DNA from: Trypanosoma brucei gambiense DAL972
Taxonomy: Eukaryota; Euglenozoa; Kinetoplastea; Trypanosomatida; Trypanosomatidae
Reading direction: 5' to 3'
Length of the DNA: 64,000 bases
Assembly (NCBI RefSeq): GCF_000210295.1
Contig: NC_026739.1
Location: 592,262 to 656,261, forward strand
Part shown: in pieces, positions 16,194-26,276 of the stretch
How the letters are laid out: each line of letters starts with the position of its first letter
Numbering within the stretch: the first letter of the stretch is position 1
Program-made: the position numbers and the translations under genes
Notes under the pieces: generated by a model
The model's input: only the letters and a program-made list of their open reading frames with translations
Database searches by the model: none
Told to the model about the DNA's origin: nothing

Positions 16194-18836
16194 ATGTCAG
16201 CACGAAACAAAATGGGACTTGAGCAGGCCGGAAGTGCCGTGCCGAGTTCCACATCAGGGTATGTTTCCACCAGCCGACATTCAAAAACTTCGGAAAGTTG
16301 CAGATCCGGTGACCGGCAAGTAGTGCGTGGAATGGATTCCGTACGTTCGTTTTTTTCCAGAAACTGTAAACCAGCGGAGGTGAACAAACCGTCGAGTTGC
16401 CGGAGAAGGGCGTTGCAGACGTCACTTCCGGTGGAAGGGGGTAACACTACACGAGGGGAAATAGTTGCGAAGTCATTAGACTCTTGGATTACGAAGAGAC
16501 CAGCGAGCGCTTCCGCATCGCATGAAGTACCAGCGAAGGTTCCAGATAAGAGAAGATTTATACGGCTGTCGGAGTCGTCGCTTTCCTCCATCATGACTGA
16601 TCAAAGTTTAGTCACGCAACCACTTCTCGATACACCAGAAGGGTATGATCACACTGCAGGGTTAAGGGTGGAAAGTGAATCGGGGGATTTGGTGTCGGCG
16701 TGTACTCAACGTCCGGTTAAAAACAGTCACTGTGTTTCCCCTTCCCTTCGCTGTTCCAGCGTCGGGGAACCCCATTTATCCATCTCGAAACAACTGACAG
16801 ATGACAAATGCCGTATCGGTAAGCACAATGGATCAACAAAATATATGAATAATGTCGTTTCGTCTTTGCCCATCTCCATTTATTCCTCACCGGAAACATT
16901 CAGTTGCAGTAACGAAGCCACTCAGCAATCGAATGGGAAGGAGGGAAAGGTGAAGGCGGAGAAGAGGCCTCGGCCGCAAATGTCACCGGGGCAACACACA
17001 TCAATGTGCAGTGCGGATCAAAACCAGATGGCGGTGTCGAACGATAGGGAAATGGATGAGCGAGAGCGATTAGGAACTGAGCCTTCTAACAAACTAGAGC
17101 TGCCTCGGGGAGTGCTGGGAATCGAAGGAATTTTGTCGTTTGAAGAGAATCCGGCACTTGCAAGGGCTGATTTTAATGTTGGCTTGCGTGTGTTGGTGCA
17201 GCGGGAAGGAGAGTGGCTTTTTGCCACTGTCGTGTCGCGGGAGGAAAATGGTTACGTGGATGTTTGTCTGGAGGGTAACGGAACCACGATTCGGTCGACA
17301 ACGAGTAACCTCCGAGTAGATGAAGCGAAAACTGGCAGCAGTACAGAAAGGAAGATAAGCAGCGGGAAAGACGAGAAGTGTGCTCCGTTAGTGTCGTCTC
17401 CGAAACAAACCAATTTGGAAGTGATTGGGATGAGTGAGGCGACTTCTCCCAACCTGACAGCACCGGAAAAGACACAAACAGGGCCTTGTGAAGAAGTAAG
17501 TAGTAAGCGGGTACATCCCTCGGTAATTTTGATGTATGTTTCTCCCACGGTAGGAGAACGTCTAGGTAAAGATGTGCTACATGTGCTACGAAATTTAACG
17601 AAATCGGGGACAACACTTGTGGATTCACCCCAAAAGCTGCAGGGAGCATCGCAAAGGATAATGTCAGCAAAAGAACAATATGGAGTTCCACAGCAGTGCG
17701 GAAAACATTTGTGGGGTATTTGCTTCGTTCTTGTTTCTGGTACCGCCGAGCATTATGCAAGGGAGGTTAGAATTATTGATGAAGCGCATGCTGTTGGTAT
17801 ATCTGCAGTATCTCTAAAGTGGTTGGAGCGATTACACAATGAAGGTTCATGGAATGCATCTAGTGTGTCGCTGCCGTATCCGGAGGAGTTGATGGATCAG
17901 AATGACGGAGGCGTCTTTCGATGTTCGCTACTGCGTGAGGCTGAGCGAACTCTGCGTCAACATTTGGTGTACATCCCCATAGCTGACCCCGATATAGAAA
18001 ATCTCATAGAGCTTAGTGGTGGAAAGGTGACGAGAACACTTCCGCCGAATAAGCAGAACTGTCCAGGGCCTTCAGATCCTCACTGGATATATGTCAAAGA
18101 CGGGAATCAAAATCCACTTCGTACAAGTCATCCAAGCATCAAAACACTTAGTCTCGAAAGGTTACGAAAGCGCATACACAGTTATTTCGCGACTCTTCCA
18201 TCATCGTTCAGTGGCCAGGATGATTGTACGTGCTTCGACGTTAAGGCTGATGGTACGCTGGTGGATAAGTGCATGAAGACGCAAGATGATGAAAATACCG
18301 CGTCTGATGGCGAAACAGCAGCTTCAAAAATGGGCGGGGAAGAGCATGATTTCACATTATTTGCTCGACCGTGCGACTACCCGACCCGCGAAGAGCCTGG
18401 GATATTTCCAGGAGAAGACTATTACTTTCGTCTTCCACGTGGGGACGACCGGGAGGGCCAAATAAATCAAGCGTTCCCCGTGGCAATGGGTCGCGTTTTG
18501 AATGTTAACGGATCCAGTGCCCATGGTCGCACAGTGACCATGCAGCTTTACCGCATTACCCGTGTGTACCATGTGCAAGACCCACAAACGGGAAGTATCA
18601 CCAGCCGTCAGTGTGTCTGCTTGGGACCCGAAACCGTGAGCGTCATGGAGTCTGATCTCATATTCGACACAGGTCCCCTTGTTTTCCCCCTGGAAGCCAT
18701 GCAACACCTTTACATTTTGGAACAGCAGCAGGACTGCCGCGATGGGGCGTCCGCCGGGCCACCTGCATCTCCTTGGAACTCGCAGTTTTCAACGATGGCA
18801 CCGCGTCCCACTCAGTTCCGCCACCGATATTCATAA
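16194..18836 (+). CDS. Tudor / BRCT-like chromatin protein
   Basis: This 880-residue protein reads as a nuclear adaptor. The first 320 residues are Ser/Thr/basic and look disordered; they hold MDSVRSFF at 47-54, which is similar to a PCNA-binding box but lacks its Gln. A Tudor-like barrel (GLRVLVQREGEWLFATVV, about 330-378) precedes a BRCT-like segment (about 441-550, ending VSLKWLERLHNEG) and a second possible one (about 585-660). The C-terminus (about 735-845) has the strand pattern of a BAH-like or second barrel domain (GEDYYFRLPRG, then SDLIFDTGPLVFPLEAM). Tudor followed by paired BRCT domains is the plan of Rad9/Crb2/53BP1 checkpoint mediators, but these are eye-level matches. The start is the first ATG after an open frame read from TTG 15987 through pyrimidine-rich leader. 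A DNA-damage or chromatin role is inferred. Confidence 0.7.
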   Translation: MSARNKMGLEQAGSAVPSSTSGYVSTSRHSKTSESCRSGDRQVVRGMDSVRSFFSRNCKPAEVNKPSSCRRRALQTSLPVEGGNTTRGEIVAKSLDSWITKRPASASASHEVPAKVPDKRRFIRLSESSLSSIMTDQSLVTQPLLDTPEGYDHTAGLRVESESGDLVSACTQRPVKNSHCVSPSLRCSSVGEPHLSISKQLTDDKCRIGKHNGSTKYMNNVVSSLPISIYSSPETFSCSNEATQQSNGKEGKVKAEKRPRPQMSPGQHTSMCSADQNQMAVSNDREMDERERLGTEPSNKLELPRGVLGIEGILSFEENPALARADFNVGLRVLVQREGEWLFATVVSREENGYVDVCLEGNGTTIRSTTSNLRVDEAKTGSSTERKISSGKDEKCAPLVSSPKQTNLEVIGMSEATSPNLTAPEKTQTGPCEEVSSKRVHPSVILMYVSPTVGERLGKDVLHVLRNLTKSGTTLVDSPQKLQGASQRIMSAKEQYGVPQQCGKHLWGICFVLVSGTAEHYAREVRIIDEAHAVGISAVSLKWLERLHNEGSWNASSVSLPYPEELMDQNDGGVFRCSLLREAERTLRQHLVYIPIADPDIENLIELSGGKVTRTLPPNKQNCPGPSDPHWIYVKDGNQNPLRTSHPSIKTLSLERLRKRIHSYFATLPSSFSGQDDCTCFDVKADGTLVDKCMKTQDDENTASDGETAASKMGGEEHDFTLFARPCDYPTREEPGIFPGEDYYFRLPRGDDREGQINQAFPVAMGRVLNVNGSSAHGRTVTMQLYRITRVYHVQDPQTGSITSRQCVCLGPETVSVMESDLIFDTGPLVFPLEAMQHLYILEQQQDCRDGASAGPPASPWNSQFSTMAPRPTQFRHRYS

Positions 18837-19504
18837 CTGAGTGCACCTCATGGATCCTTTGTCACTTCTTTCACGTGGGAGACGCCGCACCAAGGTACGA
18901 ATCTATTACGACTTTTTTGCTTTGAGGTACCGTGGGGATTTTAAGGGCCAGGGGCAATGCGCTACTTGTAGTTGATGCAGTAGGCTATGCCACATGGAGA
19001 TGGTATGGTTGTGAATTTGAGGACTGTTGCTATTGACACCGTTTAACTTCTGTATTATCGGTTGATTCGGTGTTTTTTTTTCTGTTTTTATTTTTATTAT
19101 TGTTTAATAATCACTTTGTATTATGGTCCAGTACCCAGTCAATGGGGGGCAGTGATATAGTAAATTTGTTAACAAACGGTACTCCTAGTCCGACAAGTTA
19201 GTGATTTTTTTTTGCTTTTTATAACCCTCTTCTTTATGATCCCTTGGATCCCTTCTTATTTTCAGTGTGCTTAACGTGCTTGCTTTTTTTGGTTTATTTA
19301 TGCAGCCGTAGCTCCTGACGTGTGGACAAGTTTATTTTCCCACTGTGGGTGATCGAGTTAAGTTGCCTGCTTACCTCTATTTGTGTGCCAGTCCTTTGTC
19401 TCAAACAAATGTACGCAGTAATCTAAGAAGTGTCGGTTTCCCCTCTCCTTTTTTTTTTTTGGAACCAAGTGTACTGTTCCGCCTCTTGGCATTGATACTT
19501 TTAG
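18837..19504. other. Intergenic UTR region
   Basis: About 670 bases with T runs and no supported gene. Confidence 0.7.
19435..19469 (+). promoter_or_regulatory. Predicted spliced-leader acceptor for the CAF16-type ABC gene
   Basis: A pyrimidine tract (19435-19460) is followed by AG at 19468-19469, 35 nt before ATG 19505. Confidence 0.5.
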
Positions 19505-21070
19505 ATGGCACTGTCATTTACCGATCCGCTAGTAGAACTACAGTCCGTTTCATTCCAATATCCACCACATAATCTCACGGCGACACAAGGGGTCGTGGCC
19601 CAAGGAAGGATTTATGATATAACTTTTCAACTTAATAGCGGCGATCGGGTACTGGTAGTTGGACACAATGGAAGTGGGAAATCAACACTTCTTTCTGTTG
19701 TTGGTGGACGTCGTAAGGCAGCACAAGGTAAGGTTACGGTTCTTGGTACTGATGCATTTGAAGACACAAGAGTTCAACAACATGTCTCTCTTATCGCGGA
19801 CCCATGGTCGCCAGAAGCTTTTTTTGGCACAACTGTCGACAAACTGGCTTCTCCTGCCCAACAACAGGAGCGCAAAGAACGCATTGCCAGAATTCTACAC
19901 CTTTCGTTGCAACGGTCTGTAGAGCATATGAGTACTGGGGAAAAGCGTCGGGTACAAATTCTACACGGCATGCTTGGGAAGAGTGCGGTGTATTTGCTTG
20001 ATGAATGTAGCACTGATGTCGATGTCGCGGAGAGGAAAGCGGTGCTTGATCTGATACAAGCGGAGTGTATTGCAGAAAGCAGCTGCTGCATGTATGCCAC
20101 TCATATCTTTGATGGTGTTGGTGATTGGGCGACGCATATTATGCTTATGCGTAACGGCACCATCGTTGAATTCAAGAAAATATCTGAGGTCACAGAACCA
20201 CTAGAGTCTTTCACGTATAAATTTTTATCGAGGTCGCATGAAAAGCCGCTGAGTTTAACATCGCTTCCAGGTGTCGAAGGCGAAACGAACGGAGCGAGCA
20301 ATATGGCCAAGGCGGAAGAAGCCAAGGTCTATAACTCTGCTGCTTCGATTGAGACAAAAGAAGCCGTTATTGTTTGTGAGGGTCTTAAGTTCAGGGATTT
20401 GTTTGATGGCCTTTCATTTAAAGTCTACCGCGGGGAGCGAATGTTGTTGTGTGGTTGCAATGGTGTTGGCAAAAGCACACTGCTCAATATGATGGGTGGT
20501 TCACAGTACTTTAACAATAGCGATGGGGCACTTCGAATCTTCGGTAAGGTCTGCTTTGAGGATATGTCACTAAATGCTTCCATCGCATTAGCTGGAAACT
20601 GGTGGGCATCTGCTCCCCCATGTGAAGTTTATGTGCGGGAAATGGTTGACCTTAATACGCCGCGTGCAAAGCATCTGTGCGAGCTGCTTGCTGTCAATTT
20701 AAATTGGGACGTGCGTTACCTTTCTGCTGGTGAGCTAAAACGGGTGCAGTTGCTTCTTCGCCTCCAGGAAGAGCGACCTATCGTTCTGCTTGATGAAGCA
20801 ACATCCAACCTTGACCTCGATATGCGCCACGCCCTGCTGTCATTTCTGTACAGTGAAAGTGTCAATCGCGGCGTTACAGTAATTTATGTCACGCACATCT
20901 TCGGTGGGCTTCAGGAATGGCCAACAGTTGTTATGATGTTGGACCGCAGTTGCCGTGGACTACATGCCACATGGGGAAGGAGCGGCGGTAACGTTGATAA
21001 ATGTGGCGTCAGTATGGACCGCATTGTAGAGGAGCTTATAATGCTGAAATCAAAAGAGCACGTGACGTAA
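19505..21070 (+). CDS. Soluble tandem ABC ATPase of the CAF16 type
   Basis: This 521-residue protein has two complete ABC nucleotide-binding domains and no membrane segments. Domain 1: Walker A GHNGSGKST (53-61), signature MSTGEKRRVQ (142-151), Walker B LLDECSTDVD (164-173). Domain 2: Walker A GCNGVGKST (317-325), signature LSAGELKRVQ (406-415), Walker B VLLDEATSNLD (about 427-437). Each domain ends with a THIF switch motif (ATHIFDGVGDW and VTHIFGGLQEW), which is characteristic of CAF16, the yeast ABC protein linked to the CCR4-NOT complex. Yeast CAF16 has a single domain, so this protein looks like a fused duplication. The second position of the first Walker B tail is Cys rather than Ala or Pro. 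Role is uncertain; mRNA regulation is the family association. Confidence 0.85.
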   Translation: MALSFTDPLVELQSVSFQYPPHNLTATQGVVAQGRIYDITFQLNSGDRVLVVGHNGSGKSTLLSVVGGRRKAAQGKVTVLGTDAFEDTRVQQHVSLIADPWSPEAFFGTTVDKLASPAQQQERKERIARILHLSLQRSVEHMSTGEKRRVQILHGMLGKSAVYLLDECSTDVDVAERKAVLDLIQAECIAESSCCMYATHIFDGVGDWATHIMLMRNGTIVEFKKISEVTEPLESFTYKFLSRSHEKPLSLTSLPGVEGETNGASNMAKAEEAKVYNSAASIETKEAVIVCEGLKFRDLFDGLSFKVYRGERMLLCGCNGVGKSTLLNMMGGSQYFNNSDGALRIFGKVCFEDMSLNASIALAGNWWASAPPCEVYVREMVDLNTPRAKHLCELLAVNLNWDVRYLSAGELKRVQLLLRLQEERPIVLLDEATSNLDLDMRHALLSFLYSESVNRGVTVIYVTHIFGGLQEWPTVVMMLDRSCRGLHATWGRSGGNVDKCGVSMDRIVEELIMLKSKEHVT

Positions 21071-21507
21071 TCGTGTGATGACAGTAGCGTAACAACAGGA
21101 AGTAACATAATCCCTCACATGTGGTTACCGCTCACTATGTTTGTGGGTTCTTCTTTACATTTCTTTAACGGCATCATCTTTTCGGTTACCGACCGCGGTT
21201 TTGTTCTTCTTACATTTCCTATGTTAATGTGACTGTGCTCGAACACTTTCGATGTGGCTTTATCATAAAATAACTATCTCTTTCTTTTTTTTTTTTTGCG
21301 TGGTATCACGACTTAGATTAATATTTCCTTATTGCCTACCTTCTTCATCTTATGGAGTTGTTTAATGCCATAGTGGTTCGCTGTCGTACCACATAAGATT
21401 TGACCCCTTTCTTTTTTTCCTTTGTGCTTGCTGTTCAAAAAGGACCTTAGGCTGCAGATATAAACTCAGAGATTATTTATATATTTTGTGATTCTGAGCA
21501 ACTGCGA
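21071..21507. other. Intergenic UTR region
   Basis: About 440 bases, T-rich with a T13 run near 21285, and no supported gene. Confidence 0.7.
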
Positions 21508-22272
21508 ATGACTCACAGGACGGCAGAAACGGGAGGCAAACCCAAACATCCACTGAGATCTTCAAATGGTGGTTACCTCTGTTCGCCCTTCACTTTGCAG
21601 CCTGCGTTTGAGACCATGGCAGAGAAGTACACGGTACGCGATGGAAAAGGCAGCAGCGGCCGCCTCAATTCCGCGAGGGAGGTTGATGATGATGGTGGGC
21701 CTGGTCGCCCATGGATGCGTGCTGGAGTAGGCGCCAAAACAATGAGTGCAAAGGAGCGCCGCCAACAGCAGCAGGAGGCGGAGCGTATTTATGGTCCCAG
21801 CTCTTATATCGCTGATGGAGAGGATGAACTTCTTAACTCTTCAGGTAAAACAAGTAGTGCACCTGTGTTTGCTATAAGCTCGTGGGAGAAGGCTGCGTTG
21901 CAGAGTGTTATTCCGCGAGGAATGCGGCAGAGAAATGGTAAACAAGGAGAGAGAAATAATAGCGATTCGGCTGTCCTAACAAAAGAAGTTGACGAAGATG
22001 AGAGAGTCCTAAAGGGAGCGGAGCAACAGTCTTCATTGATAGCTGAAAAGAAGAGAAGAAGCGATGAGAAGGATATTTTACCGGCGAGGGTTCGCCGTCG
22101 TAAAGAGTCAGCTGGAAGTGAGTGTCACGACGGTTGCAACGGGAGCTCAGCAAATGTTTTGGCTCTGCAGGCGAAGAAGCCAATGAATAAACTCCAAATG
22201 CTAGATCAGATGCGAGACGCCGCTCTATTTGGAAAGAAAAAGAAGGGTCTTCTAACTGGGCAGTTAGCATGA
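21508..22272 (+). CDS. Hypothetical basic low-complexity protein
   Basis: I do not recognise this 254-residue protein. It is hydrophilic, rich in Arg, Lys, Glu, Gln and Ser, and has no membrane segment or enzyme motif. A Gln-rich helix (SAKERRQQQQEAERIYG, about 80-96) and basic clusters (EKKRR, RVRRRKE) suggest a nuclear or RNA-associated protein. The C-terminus KPMNKLQMLDQMRDAALFGK reads as a conserved amphipathic helix followed by a Lys-rich tail. ATG 21508 is the first methionine; a second at residue 37 (MAEKYTV) is a possible alternative start. It is probably real because its codon use resembles neighbours and it fills a normal slot between two spacers. Confidence 0.7.
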   Translation: MTHRTAETGGKPKHPLRSSNGGYLCSPFTLQPAFETMAEKYTVRDGKGSSGRLNSAREVDDDGGPGRPWMRAGVGAKTMSAKERRQQQQEAERIYGPSSYIADGEDELLNSSGKTSSAPVFAISSWEKAALQSVIPRGMRQRNGKQGERNNSDSAVLTKEVDEDERVLKGAEQQSSLIAEKKRRSDEKDILPARVRRRKESAGSECHDGCNGSSANVLALQAKKPMNKLQMLDQMRDAALFGKKKKGLLTGQLA

Positions 22273-22778
22273 GGACCTTTTGGTTACGTTAAAACCTTTG
22301 TCTTCCTAATTAATTGTATTTCCCCTTTTACTTGTACTTGTTCCCACCTTGTGGATTACTTTAGCGGAATTTTTTCCCCTACCTCTGTTCCTATTCTTTT
22401 TTCATTTTTTATATAGTGAGTAGTGACGGTTGAATGTGCGGAGGAAAGAAGCTCTTTTCAATAATTAAATGATAAGGTTGAGCGCACATATAGCATAGTT
22501 TTGTGTTTATACGAGCTTACGCATGCAAAATTGTTTAATGTTATTCCGTGTTTATATTTTCTGTTTCGGGAAGACTGTTGATATCGTTGGAAGATACTGC
22601 CATCGGAAGTACTGAATTATCAAAGGTGCGCAACGGCTTAGGTAAACAGTACTTACTCTGACTGAAAGATACATGCTTTTACTGTTGAGAAGGGGAGGCA
22701 TATCAACTTTTCATTTATGTCGCGTTGTGTACGGTGGGAGCAGGTAAGAAAGTAAGAATTGAGAACAGTTGTGTATAA

Positions 22779-22797
22779 GTGTGTGTGTGTGTGTGTA

Positions 22798-22832
<35 letters not shown>

Positions 22833-22846
22833 ATATATATATATAT
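22779..22846. repeat. Compound microsatellite (GT)n-(ATAA)n-(AT)n
   Basis: GT dinucleotides run at about 22779-22796, ATAA units at 22796-22834 and AT units to 22846. The tract is uninterrupted and likely to vary in length between strains. Confidence 0.95.
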
Positions 22847-23247
22847 GTCTGTGTTACGTGTCTACATGGAAAAGTTGAAGTTTCGGGAGAGATGCAAGTG
22901 GTGTGCACCAGAGTAACTAATGGTGCTGCATTGGGATGCCGGTGGAAAAGGGATGTTTCGTTTGCGGAACCGGTGTGGCGGTGTTGAAAAATGACACGGT
23001 AAGTATCGTTTTTTTTTCCCCCTCAGTAAATATCATGATTGGTTGAACCTTAATGAGATAGTTGGAGGTGCTTATCTATTACGTGAAGTTGCTGTTGGAC
23101 AACCAATTTTGTTGAACCTCCTTTTATTTGTATTTTCCTAAAGTACCTTCCCGGTTCATTGCGATTGTTTATGGTGTACTTGAACTACTATTCCCCATTA
23201 ACTACCTTTTTTGTATTTGTCCATTTTCATCTTTTTTGGATTAACTG

Positions 23248-23301
23248 GTGCTCATTTTTTTTTCTTTTTTTTTTCTTAACACCAACGTTACGTACTCATA
23301 G
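23248..23301 (+). promoter_or_regulatory. Predicted spliced-leader acceptor for the TBC gene
   Basis: A long T-rich pyrimidine tract (23248-23278) is followed by AG at 23300-23301, 61 nt before ATG 23363. Confidence 0.55.
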
Positions 23302-23362
23302 GTCCACAAAAATTTTATTATTCATTTTCCGCACTATCAAGTCGTGGAATCAGTTACTGTAG

Positions 23363-24709
23363 ATGCTCCAACGCGGTTTGGAAGCGGTGCTGCGCCAGTT
23401 TACAGCTGTTGATGAACGAGGTGCAGACAACACAAAGAACAAAGTGAGTGTTGAGTGTTTGCAGGCACGCAGCAGTGAGGTTCGTAACTGTGAGAGTACA
23501 ACAGATACAGCAGAAAAGAAGTCAAAGGCGCATCACGAGGAGGAATCCAGATATGACGAGGAATTCGTGCGAGATATATTGTCACGTGACCCCGTCCCCA
23601 TTGATGAACTGCGCGGTTTAAGTCGAAGTGGTTGTCCCGCTGGTTTTCGTTACGAGGTGTGGTGTTACTTGACTGGGCACCTTCAACCATCGAGCCTGAA
23701 CCGTGCTGCAGTTCTTGCGCGTAAGCGACAGGAATATGTGGGATACATGCAAAGCAGTTACGGGTCTACTGACTGGGATGCTGCTTTTGCAGCAGTGGGA
23801 GATTCGGTAGGTAATGCGCCTGGCGGGGAATCTGGCAGTGGTGGTTCATCTCTCTGGCCTTCCTTTCGCAGTGGGGCTTCCGGTTTCGGTTCTTCTTCCT
23901 TGAACACTCCCAGTGACTCGGAGCTTTCAATATTGAAACAAATTCGAAAGGATATTCCGCGTATGGCAGCTGGTTTGGCATTTCTTAGCAACAGGCGAGT
24001 AATGTTGTCTGTGGAACGCTGCTTGTACGTATGGGCACTACGTCATCCCGCCTGCGGTTATGTGCAAGGAATGGATGATTTTACAATTCCGTTTATTAGT
24101 GTTGTACTGGCAAATAGGGTTTGTAGGACAAAGACAGTGGCAGATCTCTACACACTTGATCCCGAGGAGGTGGGTGCGCTACTTTCTGTGGAGGTGATTA
24201 GTGACGAGGAATGGGTGAGTACCATTGAAGCGGATACATACTGGATGGTTTCCTACTTCCTAAGCGCTATTCAAGAGAACTTTACGTACGACCAGCGCGG
24301 TTTGCATAGCATGGTGGAGAAACTGGAAGCTGTTGTTCGAGCAGTAAATGTGAAACTTTATAACCACCTCAGGAATGATCTGCAAATTGACTTTAAGCAG
24401 TTTTCATTTAGATGGATGAATTGTCTACTTTTGCGTGAGCTTAATGCTACACAAGTACTACGCTTGTGGGATGCATATCTCGCTGATGAGGAAAAGGATT
24501 GGTGCACCACTCATGTTTACACATGCGCCGCATTTCTGCAATGGTGGTCAGCTGCGCTTCTACAGGAAAATGATTATTGCGTTGCAATAAAGTTTTTGCA
24601 AAATCTTCCTTCCAATGAACTGAGTGACCGCGATATCAGCGCAATTGTTTCGCAGGGAATAGTCATGCAAAAATTGTACAATAGCGCCCTTGCACATCTC
24701 GCGCAGTAG
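23363..24709 (+). CDS. TBC-domain Rab GTPase-activating protein, TBC1D22-like
   Basis: This 448-residue protein carries a TBC domain from about residue 75 to 420. TBC proteins switch off Rab GTPases by supplying an arginine and a glutamine finger. Both are visible: the IxxDxxR motif as IRKDIPR at 194-200 (Arg200) and YVQG at 233-236 (Gln235). The surrounding text, RKRQEYVGYM and RHPACGYVQGMDD, is closest by eye to the TBC1D22 (Golgi) group. The first 70 residues are charged and probably disordered. A Gly/Ser-rich insertion (about 150-185) sits between the first TBC helices and the arginine finger. It should act on membranes of the secretory or endosomal system; the Rab target is unknown. Confidence 0.92.
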   Translation: MLQRGLEAVLRQFTAVDERGADNTKNKVSVECLQARSSEVRNCESTTDTAEKKSKAHHEEESRYDEEFVRDILSRDPVPIDELRGLSRSGCPAGFRYEVWCYLTGHLQPSSLNRAAVLARKRQEYVGYMQSSYGSTDWDAAFAAVGDSVGNAPGGESGSGGSSLWPSFRSGASGFGSSSLNTPSDSELSILKQIRKDIPRMAAGLAFLSNRRVMLSVERCLYVWALRHPACGYVQGMDDFTIPFISVVLANRVCRTKTVADLYTLDPEEVGALLSVEVISDEEWVSTIEADTYWMVSYFLSAIQENFTYDQRGLHSMVEKLEAVVRAVNVKLYNHLRNDLQIDFKQFSFRWMNCLLLRELNATQVLRLWDAYLADEEKDWCTTHVYTCAAFLQWWSAALLQENDYCVAIKFLQNLPSNELSDRDISAIVSQGIVMQKLYNSALAHLAQ

Positions 24710-26276
24710 CAGATGAGTTGATTGTTTTAAAAATAAAAATAAAACAAAGCGAGGGATTTGGAAAGAGGAATGCTGAATTTACTGCTCTTGATGAAATGAA
24801 ATGAAATGAAACTGGGTGATTGAGTGTAAAATGGCGAAAGGAAAGGGGGGACGAGGGGAATTTATATAGTGTTGTAACCTTTTCAATGCAATGCATTCAA
24901 GTAAGATGTTGGGTTTCCAACGACTACGACGATGCGAAAACCAGTAGATGAGGTGCATGAAATAGAAAAATTAATGAACCAACTTTTTTTTTTTCCTTCT
25001 CTCCTCTCCTCTCTCCTCTCTTGTTTCTTTTTTTTTTTTTTGCTTTGCTGTTACCCTTATTTGAGGTATTTTCTTTTGATATCTTTTTGATTTTCCTTTC
25101 GTCCCTTTAATTTTATCCAGTTATTCCGAACTTGCGCATCGTTTTGCTTCATTTCACTTAACCGTACTTTTTCCATCTACTTTTGTGGATGCATTTCTTT
25201 TTTTTTTTGTTATTGTTGCAGTTCCACCACATCTCCGTCTCCCATTTCATCTATGTTTTTTTTTCATTTTTTTTTCCTACCTTTTAACCCCGTCTGGTAT
25301 TACACTCCAGATGCTACTATGCTCCATTGGTCATTATGATATATTGGCCCTTGTTGTTGCTACAGTTGCCGTTGTTTCTGTTTTTATTCATTATGACCGG
25401 CAGCATCATCGAGTTTATGAAATGCAAATGTATCTTATGTGCTTTTACTCTTTGTTTGTTAGCGGTTCAGGTGCTTGTTCAAATACAAAAAAAAATAAAT
25501 AAGGAAAAATATATCTTTTATTCTATCAAGGGAAATTTGTCGTTCTCTTGAAGGTGTTTACGTCTGTTGCTCACATAAAAAGTTTTATGACTTGCTGTCG
25601 GAAGGTGAAGGTCTTTGATTCAGTGGTCCTGTCCTGTCGTGTTTTTTTTTTTTTGCTTATCGTTGTTGCAACTGCTTATTCGTACTTTGTGGCGGTCAAC
25701 GCGGTAAGGCGATCTGAAACCTCTTCAAAAGAAAAGGTAAAAGAAGGGGAAGATGTTAAGGGAAAGGGGGAAAGTTTTCCGCACGCACGTTTGTGATGTA
25801 ATGTTTTATTTATTAATTTTTCTTTGTTATATATTTCCTCCTCTCTTTCTTTTTACTTCTTTGTGTTGGCACGACAGTGTGAGGATGATAATAACACCAT
25901 TAGAGTTAACAATAATACGACTTTTGGGGTGCCTCTCCGATGTGTGTAATAATATTCATTCTTCATAATGTGCGTCAAATATGCTTTAGTGATATGTTGC
26001 TTTTCTATTTATACTTTTATTTCTCTTTACAATTGGACACACACACACACACAATAATATAACCGAATTCCGTTACATTCCACAGTATAAGTGGTGACGG
26101 GGAGAGGTGGTGCAGCTGTGCTACACTTCGCTTGAGTGGATCTTTAAGAGTAATATAGTAATAATAAGTAATAAAGTAATTTAACTTTTTTTAAAATAAA
26201 AACAAAGGATAGGGAAAGAGTGACAGGAAATTTTTTTGTGAAATTCACAGTTTAGGTACCGAAGGGGGAGGAAGGG
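24710..26276. other. Long intergenic region
   Basis: About 1.57 kb, T-rich. It holds a short (ATGAA)n repeat near 24790-24811, pyrimidine tracts (24985-25042, 25195-25280), an AC run at 26038-26052, and one weak small frame at 25587-25796 listed separately. Confidence 0.65.
25587..25796 (+). CDS. Possible small membrane protein, uncertain
   Basis: This is an ATG-initiated frame of 69 residues. It has a basic, Cys-containing start (MTCCRKVKVFDS), one hydrophobic segment (about 18-35) and a highly charged Lys/Glu tail. This signal-anchor-like plan is less biased than the Phe/Leu runs that surround it. There is no recognised family, and a pyrimidine tract within the membrane segment could equally explain it. 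Without expression or conservation data it may be noise. Confidence 0.2.
   Translation: MTCCRKVKVFDSVVLSCRVFFFLLIVVATAYSYFVAVNAVRRSETSSKEKVKEGEDVKGKGESFPHARL

Larger units (their letters stand above)
22273..23362. other. Intergenic region with microsatellite
   Basis: About 1.1 kb with no supported gene. It contains a compound microsatellite at 22779-22846 and the acceptor of the TBC gene. Confidence 0.65.

Noticed and set aside
25185..25502. 105-codon frame beginning with Phe runs
   Set aside because: The first third is a translation of T tracts, and the end is an A-rich run. No motif.
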